Assembly: GCF_963675165.1 (NCBI RefSeq)
Contig: NC_087393.1
Location: forward strand, 2,857,502-2,921,501
Origin: Halichondria panicea
Lineage: Eukaryota; Porifera; Demospongiae; Suberitida; Halichondriidae
Length of the DNA: 64,000 nt
Direction: 5' to 3'
Positions 13,001 to 20,915 of the stretch are shown piece by piece. A model generated the notes under the pieces. The model was not told where the DNA came from, did no database searches, and was given only the letters and a program-made list of their open reading frames with translations. Position numbers and translations under genes: made by a program. Each line of letters opens with the position of its first letter. Position 1 is the first letter of the stretch.

Positions 13001-16000
13001 CTCCACTCTTCCCTCATACTGGTTTGACCCATCAACAAGACGAACATCTCCGTAGCTGCACACACCGCCCGTAGCTGTTCAATGGTTTTTTATCATGTAA
13101 TGTACATGTACATGTAACAACAAACCTTCAACCTGACACCTCACTCCAGCGTCTTCATTGTGACCATTGGAACAGATAACAGATGCAGCTCGAGTGCAGT
13201 CAGTAAGACTTTCTTCATTCCCACCACAGCTAACTCCATCAAGGAAAGTACTCCCTATTCCTGCACCAAAGTGTGCTGCAGAGAACGCCACAGCATCTGG
13301 AAGAAGATTACGTATGTGTACCGACCCAATGGATTGGTAACAATGGGAGCTAGGCCTATACCCTGAGGCCAACATACACATGTACATGTACACATAATAA
13401 TTATCTCCTATTAAACGATAGAGAATTATTAGCAATATTTATGCGGCAATCATTTGTACTTTAATTTGATGATACATATGGGGCCTAGAGTGTAAGGTAC
13501 AATGTTTATAAGCAAATTGTCCGTACACAAATTTTAAGTCACACATGTATAAACACATGGAGAAATAACATTTATGTAGAGTAAATGTTATGGATAATGG
13601 TTTATACCAAACGCCTAGGTAGAACTGAACACAACTGCAAGTTTGCATTCATAACCACCAATCACAAAAATGCGAATTACTTGTTGTGGAATATCCTAGC
13701 TGTCGACACACAACTGTAGCATCAGCAGAGCCCCAAGAGTCATCACAAACAGTGCCCCATTCATTACTCATGCAGATCTCTATCCTGCCTTCATTAGGAA
13801 TGTTGCCTCCAGCCAGTCGAATGTCTCCAGTTAGGCATGGAGCTTCACATCCTACTCCAGCATCATCGCTATGGGCACAGTTGTTAGTAAGAATAGGACT
13901 ACTGGGACACTCCAGGAGTTGATTGCTGCTAGAGAGGCACTGCACATCATCCAAGTATATTGGACCAGTTCCAGAGCCGAAAAAGGCATTGCTGTATGGT
14001 ATTCCGGCTGCAGAATTAATTTCAAGCTTTCTAAGGTTTACGCTTATACTGTAACAGTGTTAGACCAACATTAAAAGTGAAACAGGCAATGTTAGTATGA
14101 CTTGTACATGATTAACCTATACATAATTTTTTTGAGGAAAACCATGTGGAGTACACACACTTACTTGAGGTATAAGCATATCCCAGCTGCTTGCAGACCG
14201 ATGTGGCATCAGCTGTGCCCCATGAATCATCACAAACAGTTCCCCACTGATCATTGATACACACCTCCACTCTTCCCTCATACTGGTTTGACCCATCAAC
14301 AAGACGAACATCTCCGTAGCTGCACACACCGCCCGTAGCTGTTCAACGGTTTTTTATCATGTAATGTACATGTACACGTAACAACAAACCTTCAACCTGA
14401 CATCTCACTCCAGCGTCTTCATTGTGACCATTGGAACAGATAACTGATGAAGCTCGAGTGCAGTCAATAAGACTGTCTTCATTCCCACCACAGCTAACTC
14501 CATCAAGGAAAGTACTCCCTATTCCTGCACCAAAGTGTGCTGCAGAGAACGCCACAGCATCTGGAAGAAGATTACGTATGTGTACCGACCCAATAGATTG
14601 GTAACAATGGGAGCTAGGCCTATACTGAGGCCAACATACACATGTCATGTACACATAATAATTATCTCCTATTAAACGATAGAGAATTATTAGCAATATT
14701 TATGCGGCAATCATTTGTACTTTAATTTGATGATACATTATGGGGCCTAGAGTGTAAGTACAATGTTTATAAGCAAATTGTCCGTACACAAATTTTTAGT
14801 CACACATGTATAAACACATGGAGAAATAACATTTATGTAGAGTAAATGTTATGGATAATGGTTTATACCAATCGCCTAGGTAGAACTGAACACAGCTGCA
14901 AGTTTGCATTCATAACCACCAATCACAAAAATGCGAAAATTACTTGTTGTGGAATATCCTAGCTGTCGACACACAACCGTAGCATCAGCAGAGCCCCAAG
15001 AGTCATCACAAACAGTGCCCCATTCATTACTCATGCAGATCTCTATCCTGCCTTCATTAGGAATGTTGCCTCCAGCCAGTCGAATGTCTCCAGTTGAGCA
15101 TGGAGCTTCACATCCTACTCCAGCATCATCGCTATGGGCACAGTTGTTAGTAAGAATAGGACTACTGGGACACTCCAGGAGTTGATTGCTGCTAGAGAGG
15201 CACTGCACATCATCCAAGTATATTGGACCAGTTCCAGAGCCGAAAAAGGCATTGCTGTATGGTATTCCGGCTGCAGAATTAATTTTTTAATGGAATCAAG
15301 CTTTCTAAGGTTTACGCTTATACTGTAACAGTGTTAGACATTAAAAGTGAAACAGGCAATGTTAGTATGATTTGTACATGATTAACCTATACATAGTTTT
15401 TCTGAGGAAAACCATGTGGAGTACACGCACTTACTTGAGGTATAAGCATATCCCAGCTGCTTGCAGACCGATGTGGCATCAGCTGTGCCCCATGAGTCAT
15501 CACAAACAGTTCCCCACTGATCATTGATACACACCTCCACTCTTCCCTCATACTGGTTTGACCCATCAACAAGACGAACATCTCCGTAGCTGCACACACT
15601 ACCCGTAGCTGTTCAACGGTTTTTTATCATAATTATTATGTAATGTACATGTACATGTAACAACAAACCTTCAACCTGACACCTCACTCCAGCGTCTTCA
15701 TTATGACCATTGGAACAGATAACTGATGAAGCTCGATGGCAGTTAATAAGACTGTCTTCTCCCCCACCACAGCTAACTCTATCAAGGAAAGTACTTCCTA
15801 TTCCAGCACCAAAGTGTGCTGCAGAGAACGCCACAGCATCTGTAAACAAGGAAGTAGATTGCATTATGCATGTGTACCAACTCAGTGGATTGGTAATAAT
15901 GGTAGCTAGGCCTGTATTATACCCTGAGGCATGTACGCATAATTACAATTATCTCCTATTAAACGAGATAATTATTAGCCATATTTATGCGACAATCATT

Positions 16001-19000
16001 TTGTACTTACGTTTATTGGTGCCTAATAGAGTGTAAGTACAATGTTTATACGTAGAAAATAAATCGCGTACACACATTTTAAGTTACACATGTATAAAAC
16101 AATGCAGAAATAAGAAATAAGATCTATACCGTATAATTATTTTCTAATTTATCGGACAGCAAAAATATGGAAATTGTCCGGGTAAAATTGGAACAGATTT
16201 TTATAGAGCATGCGAAGTGTCCGGAATAATTAGAACAAGCAAGAGCTGCATGCGAGCTAGCTAAGTTTAATAGAACAGTGTGCGGCTGAATAGTTGCACT
16301 AGCTACTCAAAGCTATCTAACTGCAGCACTCTAAGTATTACTTGCCGTCTATGAATGTAACTCAATTTTTCAACGTATTGTCGGAATATTTAGTAATATT
16401 AAAGTACTGGAGTGTCTGTTGTAACGAAAATTGCCCAAAAGAGTGTCCGGGGTAATTAGAAGTGTCCGATAAATTAGGGTATACAGATAATGGTTTATAC
16501 CAAGGGCCTAGCTAGTCTCATGAATCAGCCTGCCTTGGGAGAGTCAGTCTGAGCACTTTAGTCTAACCTTTGTGTATGTTTTATAAGTACACTTTTTCTG
16601 ATTGAATAGGTTGGTGGTTGCTGACCTAGAGGTCATTCCACAATGGAATGTTAATTGTCATTACGTCAGTGTTAAAACCAGAAGAATTCAATTACGTCCA
16701 ACGCATGCAAAAGGTTAACCACGAACGCTTGACTAGCAGCTATGAATTTTTGTTTGACTTGCTCCAACAACGTTGCTAGAAAAAGATTGCACAGCACTCA
16801 ACTTACTATAGCTCGTTGACTGGCTAATAGTAGCCACAGTCAGGCTGACTAGCGCTAGCTATAAATGCGTCCTACTGTAGAGAACGCATACGCTTCTTGT
16901 CATTCTTTATTTCCTTTAATTTTGTCAATCCTTGATCTGATTGGTCAGGTCGGAATTCCGACCTGGCCAAAAAAATTCAGACTAAAGTGCTCAGACGGAC
17001 TGGACTCTCCAAGGCTGGCTGATTCATGAGACTAGGGCCTAGCTAGAACTGACACAATCGCAAGTTTGCATTCATAACCAGCAATCATGAAAACGAGAAA
17101 ATTACCTGTTGTGGAATATCCTAGCTGTCGACACACAACCGTAGCATCAGCAGAGCCCCAGGAGTCATCACAGACAGTGCCCCATTCATTGTTCATCATA
17201 CAGATCTCTATCCTGCCTTCATTTGGAATGTTGCCTCCAGCCAGTCGAATGTCTCCAGTTGAGCATGGAGCTTCACATCCTACTCCAGCATCATCGCTGT
17301 GGGCACAGTTGTTAGTAAGAATAGGACTACTAGGACACTCCAACAGTTGATTGCTGCTAGAGGAACACTGCACATCATCCAAGTATATTGGACCAGTTCC
17401 AGAGCCGAAAAAGGCATTGCTGTACGGTATTCCGGCTGCAAAATTCAGTTAAAAAATTCTATTGAAATCAATTAAGGTTTACACTACTCTAACAGTGTTG
17501 GACATTAAAAGTGACAGGCAATGTTTAGTATATGTACATGATTAGCTGTATAATTATGTGCAGTACATGCACTTACTTGAAGTATAAGCATATCCTAGCT
17601 GCTTGCAGACCAATGTGGCATCAGTTGTGCCCCACGAGTTGTCGCACACAGTTCCCCACTGATCATTGATACACACCTCCACTCCACCTTCGTATTGATT
17701 TGACCCACCAACAAGCCGAACCTCTCCATAGTTGCACACGGTGCCAATATCTGGGTTAGAAGCAATTAATTGTCTTTCATTCTACAAGTGTACCATATCA
17801 CTGTAAAACATTCCATTTGCAGCCATTCACAGGATTCACTATAGCTCTCACCTCCAGTTTGGCATCGTACACCAGCATCTTCCAAGTGACCATTGCCACA
17901 TGTAACAGTTGAAGCCTTGGCACAATCAATCAGCCTATCCTCAGCTCCTGAGCAGCCAACATCGTCCAGAACAATAATTCCAGTTCCTCGTCCAAAGTGA
18001 GCAGATCCCAGAGCTAAGGAATCTAGATACGAAAGAGAACAATTATTTTATCAGCTATTATACTGACATAATTATAAAATAGATAGACTAGCGACTTTCG
18101 TCAGATGTCAATAATCGTCAGCTGAAAGTGCGTATAGATCTAATGCACGAACAAAGTTCCAACTAACTGCACACACCAATAGGCCGCATGCATGGGAGTG
18201 GTAGCACATGGGGTGGCTATGGGACTACTAACCAGCGAAAATTTGGATGGGCCAAGTCGCTGGATCAGGTGGCATATACGGCACCGGATGTGGACACGCC
18301 CTAATTTTTGTTATTTTCCCTAAGCTAACCCGAACCCCTCCCCCTTCAAAATTACATCCGGTGCCGTATATGCCATCTGACCCAAGTCGCTTCCAGTCGG
18401 AGCTGTGATCACTACCATGTACTGTCCAATAATTCCATTTTTTCGGCGAGTGTAATCTCTATTTATTGGCCGTTTTTGCCAGCTACTATAGCTAGAGTTA
18501 ACTGACACATACTGGGCTCAATTTAGATAGAGTACTGTACAGGTAATTGCAGAGTTAGTAAACTTTATAGCCAGTAATTTTTGGGGGACAAAATATTCAT
18601 GGTTTAGTTACTTTATTCACTTATATTGGTTTTATCTATTGTCTAAACAATATAATAAGCAAAAAATAAAATATTTTACCCACGACTGAAGCGACCTTGA
18701 CTATGTACCTTTACCTGCAGTTCAATCAGCAACCACAAATTAACCACAAAAATTAATGTTTAAAATTAATATTGCTGAACCACAAATATTAAAATTACCC
18801 ACCATAGCTTTCTGGGGTGGGTGGGGCTCATTGCTGACTCAGCACTTCACTTTCCTCCAGGCACAATTACTCTAGCTCAGCTTTGCAAGGTTTATTGCTC
18901 CACCATGTACTGTACTCTATCTAGATTGAGCCCAGTATGTGTCAGTAATAACTCTAGCTGTGTAGTTCTGGAAAAAACGGAAATAGTCGCTGAAAATCAA

Positions 19001-20319
19001 ATTATTGGACAAAACTAGTGATCACATCTCCGACTGGAAGTGAGTTATACGCAGTTTTAGCTGACGATTATTGACGTCGGACGAAATTCGATAGTAGATG
19101 CATAAGGCTAGCTAGGTCTATATGCTGTATACCTGTTGATAAGTATCCTAGTTGCCTGCACACGACAGTTGCCTCATTAGCATCCCATCTATCATCACAG
19201 ATGGTGCCCCAAGCATTGTTGATACAGATCTCCACTCTTCCTTCGTTAGGAAGACTAGCACCCACCAATCTGACATCATTCTCAGTGCACTGACCTATAA
19301 AACAGGAATTTTATAAGGCAATATTTTTTTAGCAGCAGTAGAAGGGGGAAGAATCATGACAAACAGTAGATATCCACCTGCATGCATGCATGCATACTAA
19401 ATACACTACCATAACACCTCTGCCATAACACACTAGCTTGCAAACTAATGCCCCACCCCTCCATACCCGGGATAGGTGGAGATTAGACTTCCCTACAACT
19501 AACCTAGATGTCTAATCTGATGTCCACATACCCCCCCCCCCTGTGTACTAGGGACTACCAGCTAGGGGATTAGACCAAATAACATGCCCAAGGGCAGAGG
19601 AGGTCAGACACAAGTCTCGATTAAGCGAGTTAATTAGTCGCTGCAACAATGACTTTAATTAACGTTGAATTTTGCACGTGACCAAGCTTAATATATAGGT
19701 ACTCGTGTCATACCCAAGAGTATCAGAGGAGGTCGACATGCGTGCACAAATCACTACAAGTTCAGTGCATTGATGTCACTGCGGTTTCGTGATAACGTCC
19801 AGGCCAAATGCACTGAACTTGTAGGGTAAGTTATGGGGATTGATCCCCATCCCCGACATGCAGGGCATTGTTTGACAAGTGCTAAGCGCCAGCTAAGATT
19901 GAATGCAATTTTTGAGGTTCTAAAAATGTTCCAGTCATCAACTACAGTGCTGACTGGTTGACTAGTAAGGCTTATAACCAACCAGTACCCATGCAGCATA
20001 ATAATACTAGCATGTGCATTGGATTTTTTGTTTTTGTTTTTAAGCCTAACGCATTGTTACTTAGATCTACTCTCAAAAAGCAAAACTTTCATTTGAACAT
20101 CCATGGATCGAGACAGTCAAGCTTGCTCTCACAGCCCCTTTTGCCTCAGAAGTTACCCAGGATTATAGTAGAAGCCATAAACCTGACAGACCCGCCCACG
20201 AATATGAGCTGCATGCTGTGCTCAGTAGATCTACACATGTACCTTGTAAATTGCTTACCATTGGCTTGAATTGCTACATCAAGAGCCAACAGAGCCCAAC
20301 TGAGCACAATCAAGTACAT
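92..20319 (-). CDS. Giant multi-SRCR-domain secreted/cell-surface protein, partial at 3' end
   Basis: Thirty-seven exons can be joined on the minus strand without a stop, giving 7,783 coding bases (about 2,594 residues), and the gene continues past the left edge. A signal peptide ([20 protein letters not shown]) is followed by 23 scavenger receptor cysteine-rich domains. All introns are phase 1. Each SRCR domain is interrupted by an intron after the LGY motif, and the second half of one domain is usually fused in one exon to the first half of the next. Motifs such as [32 protein letters not shown] and EDAGV(R/G)C recur. SRCR arrays bind ligands in scavenger receptors, DMBT1-like proteins and sponge cell-surface proteins; the ligand here is unknown. 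Whether the protein ends in a membrane segment lies outside the window. The exon series is strongly supported; individual borders are inferred from splice consensus and phase. Confidence 0.9.
1100..2226 (-). repeat. SRCR module 10 (domains 20-21)
   Basis: Exons A 2053-2226, B 1591-1917 and C 1100-1270. A compact module with short introns; its exon C is nearly identical to that of module 9. Confidence 0.87.
2274..4044 (-). repeat. SRCR module 9 (domains 18-19)
   Basis: Exons A 3871-4044, B 3380-3706 and C 2274-2444. The B-C intron contains the palindromic element 2938-3083 and sequence similar to the introns of modules 2-4. All exons are open. Confidence 0.87.
2938..3083. mobile_element. Palindromic MITE in SRCR module 9 intron
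   Basis: Arms of about 32 bp (GATATGCCACACCTACTTGG to the left, complement at 3052-3083) surround an inner inverted repeat (TACCATGGTTA / TAACCATGGTA). It could fold into a near-complete hairpin. Confidence 0.75.
4092..6369 (-). repeat. SRCR module 8 (domains 16-17)
   Basis: Exons A 6196-6369, B 5640-5966 and C 4092-4262. Paralogous to module 6 including the long B-C intron, which here also holds a perfect small hairpin (4669-4709), a G-run near 5181-5193 and diverged repeat sequence. Confidence 0.87.
4669..4709. repeat. Perfect short hairpin
   Basis: A 17-bp inverted repeat (AAAAGTTATGTCATCGC) with a 7-8 base loop inside the B-C intron of SRCR module 8. It has no U-run, so it is not a terminator; probably a remnant of a foldback element. 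Confidence 0.6.
6420..7541 (-). repeat. SRCR module 7 (domains 14-15)
   Basis: Exons A 7368-7541, B 6893-7219 and C 6420-6590. Compact module of about 1.1 kb with short introns. It pairs with module 6 as the second half of the 3.48-kb higher-order unit. Confidence 0.87.
7597..9845 (-). repeat. SRCR module 6 (domains 12-13)
   Basis: Exons A 9672-9845, B 9088-9414 and C 7597-7767. The 1.3-kb B-C intron is homologous to that of module 8, marking a larger duplication of about 3.48 kb that carried two modules. Exon A begins [11 protein letters not shown], a variant shared with module 8. Confidence 0.87.
9894..11794 (-). repeat. SRCR module 5 (domains 10-11)
   Basis: Exons A 11621-11794, B 11210-11536 and C 9894-10064, all open and phase 1. 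The B-C intron (about 1.1 kb) carries a foldback element with 40-bp perfect arms at 10241-10280 and 10628-10667 and a repeat tail ending near 11100. Confidence 0.85.
10241..10667. mobile_element. Foldback element with 40-bp perfect arms
   Basis: Bases 10241-10280 (starting ATATGTGACAGGCTCTGGGA) are repeated exactly in inverted orientation at 10628-10667. It lies in the B-C intron of SRCR module 5. No coding sequence. Confidence 0.8.
11855..13074 (-). repeat. SRCR module 4 (domains 8-9)
   Basis: Exons A 12901-13074, B 12419-12745 and C 11855-12025. Third member of the near-identical block of modules 2-4. Its B-C intron also resembles the intron of module 9 around 3110-3370, so that sequence predates the latest triplication. 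Confidence 0.88.
13126..14338 (-). repeat. SRCR module 3 (domains 6-7)
   Basis: Exons A 14165-14338, B 13681-14007 and C 13126-13296, with the same lengths as module 2 (174, 327, 171 nt). It is the middle copy of the three near-identical 1.27-kb units. Small differences include a few missing bases in the B-C intron. Confidence 0.88.
14390..15608 (-). repeat. SRCR module 2 (domains 4-5)
   Basis: Exons A 15435-15608 (174 nt), B 14944-15270 (327 nt) and C 14390-14560 (171 nt). Exons and introns are nearly identical to modules 3 and 4 over a repeat unit of about 1.27 kb, indicating very recent tandem duplication. All exons are open and in phase. Confidence 0.88.
16127..16484. mobile_element. Inverted-repeat element in SRCR module 1 intron
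   Basis: Left end TACCGTATAATTATTTTCTA with AATTTATCGGACA is mirrored by TGTCCGATAAATTAGGGTAT at the right. Internal TGTCCG motifs repeat. A related partial copy lies at about 33560-33762. No ORF of note. Confidence 0.7.
16514..17033. mobile_element. MITE, AGTCTCATGAATCAGCC family, copy 1
   Basis: The termini AGTCTCATGAATCAGCC and its complement continue into arms of about 50 bp that include GAGCACTTTAGTCT. Near the right arm is the perfect palindrome CAGGTCGGAATTCCGACCTG. The same interior is found in copy 2 at 61734-62185. Confidence 0.8.
17852..19294 (-). CDS. SRCR gene exons 2-3: divergent first SRCR domain
   Basis: Exon 19133-19294 (162 nt) encodes the first half, ending [12 protein letters not shown]. 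Exon 17852-18022 (171 nt) encodes the second half, with [19 protein letters not shown] and ending [10 protein letters not shown]. Both are phase 1 at each end. This domain differs clearly from the 22 amplified domains and lies outside the repeated modules, so it looks like the original N-terminal domain. The 1.1-kb intron between its two halves holds a large nested foldback element. Confidence 0.85.
18262..18383. mobile_element. 122-bp MITE with 8-bp target duplication (hAT-like)
   Basis: Terminal inverted repeats of about 29 bp (GGATCAGGTGGCATATACGG at the left, complement at the right with two mismatches) are flanked by the 8-bp direct repeat AAGTCGCT at 18254-18261 and 18384-18391. An 8-bp duplication is typical of hAT transposons. 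It is non-autonomous. Confidence 0.8.
18550..18805. mobile_element. MITE, TACCGTATAGCGRGTAATTTTC family (diverged copy)
   Basis: Matches the reverse complement of the better-kept copy at 34939-35130, sharing GGGGGACAAAATATTC, GAAGCGACCTTG, CTTTACCTGCAGT and AATATTGCTGAACCAC. It sits in the loop of the foldback element 18088-19094. Confidence 0.65.
20259..20319 (-). CDS. SRCR gene exon 1: signal peptide
   Basis: The ATG at 20319 opens [20 protein letters not shown], a short N-region followed by a hydrophobic core typical of a cleaved signal peptide. The donor GTAAGC follows directly after 20259, leaving phase 1. That phase fits the next exon (acceptor before 19294), giving [13 protein letters not shown] across the junction. 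Upstream codons in the same frame lack another ATG close by. Confidence 0.8.
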
Positions 20320-20915
20320 TGTTGCCAATAAACCTGTCTAAACAGAAACAGTCAATACAAATACACAGCACACATATTTAATAGACCTACCTTGTTGTCA
20401 GGTTTTAAACTAGCTTTTATTAGCAGTCTATGAATGAAACTAGATAGGTGTACTCGGATATGGATGAAACTGTTGAGCAATTCTATTTTACCCCAACTGG
20501 CTGACCAAGGAGTGACTATTATAAAGAAAAGATGTCTCCTTTATGAATATCGAATGTATTATTGGCTATGAATATTCTAATTGCATAATCAGCGCATACA
20601 TGTAGCACCAGTAAATCATATAAATCTAGTCCATCACTCAACCCAGACCCACCATGGATGGGACAATAACGCAATAACACAATGGATGGGACAATAACGC
20701 AATAACACAATCTGAATCATATTCATGGTTGTGCTTCATCCAGATTTCAACTCTGCATACAGAAGGGGGAGTTTTGTACACCAGTCATGTGACAATCAAT
20801 CATTGGTTGTGAATAATTTTGGCAGCACTAAAAGAATTTGCAACACTAATAAAAAGTTCAGGGTGCACAAATTACTAAAACAGCCATAGAGTAATACCAA
20901 CAATAATGGCCAGGG
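20320..20915. other. Spacer between the SRCR gene start and the ING3 stop
   Basis: About 600 bases between the SRCR gene ATG (20319, minus) and the ING3 stop (20916, minus). It should hold the SRCR promoter and the ING3 3' UTR. No convincing TATA box or other promoter motif stands out. A short tandem duplication (ATGGATGGGACAATAACGCA) lies at 20654-20706. Confidence 0.5.

Larger units (their letters stand above)
15669..17750 (-). repeat. SRCR module 1 (domains 2-3)
   Basis: Exons A 17577-17750 (174 nt), B 17106-17435 (330 nt) and C 15669-15839 (171 nt). Exon A is the first half of one domain. B joins its second half to the first half of the next domain, and C completes that domain. Exon B carries one extra methionine codon ([10 protein letters not shown]) compared with all other modules, from a 3-bp insertion near 17192. 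The B-C intron holds two inserted inverted-repeat elements (16127-16484 and 16514-17033). Confidence 0.85.
18088..19094. mobile_element. Nested foldback element in the intron of SRCR domain 1
   Basis: Left arm segments at 18088-18140 and 18392-18545 are repeated in inverted order at about 18905-19094 (for example GTCAATAATCGTCAGCT and its complement; TCCAGTCGGAG and CTCCGACTGGA). The left arm is interrupted by a 122-bp MITE (18262-18383) and the loop by another MITE (about 18550-18805). No coding capacity is seen. Confidence 0.75.

Noticed and set aside
2260..17350. Many plus-strand open frames of 60-100 codons repeated along the SRCR region (for example starting [10 protein letters not shown] or MEQITD)
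   Set aside because: They are antisense shadows of the SRCR exons and repeat only because the exons repeat.
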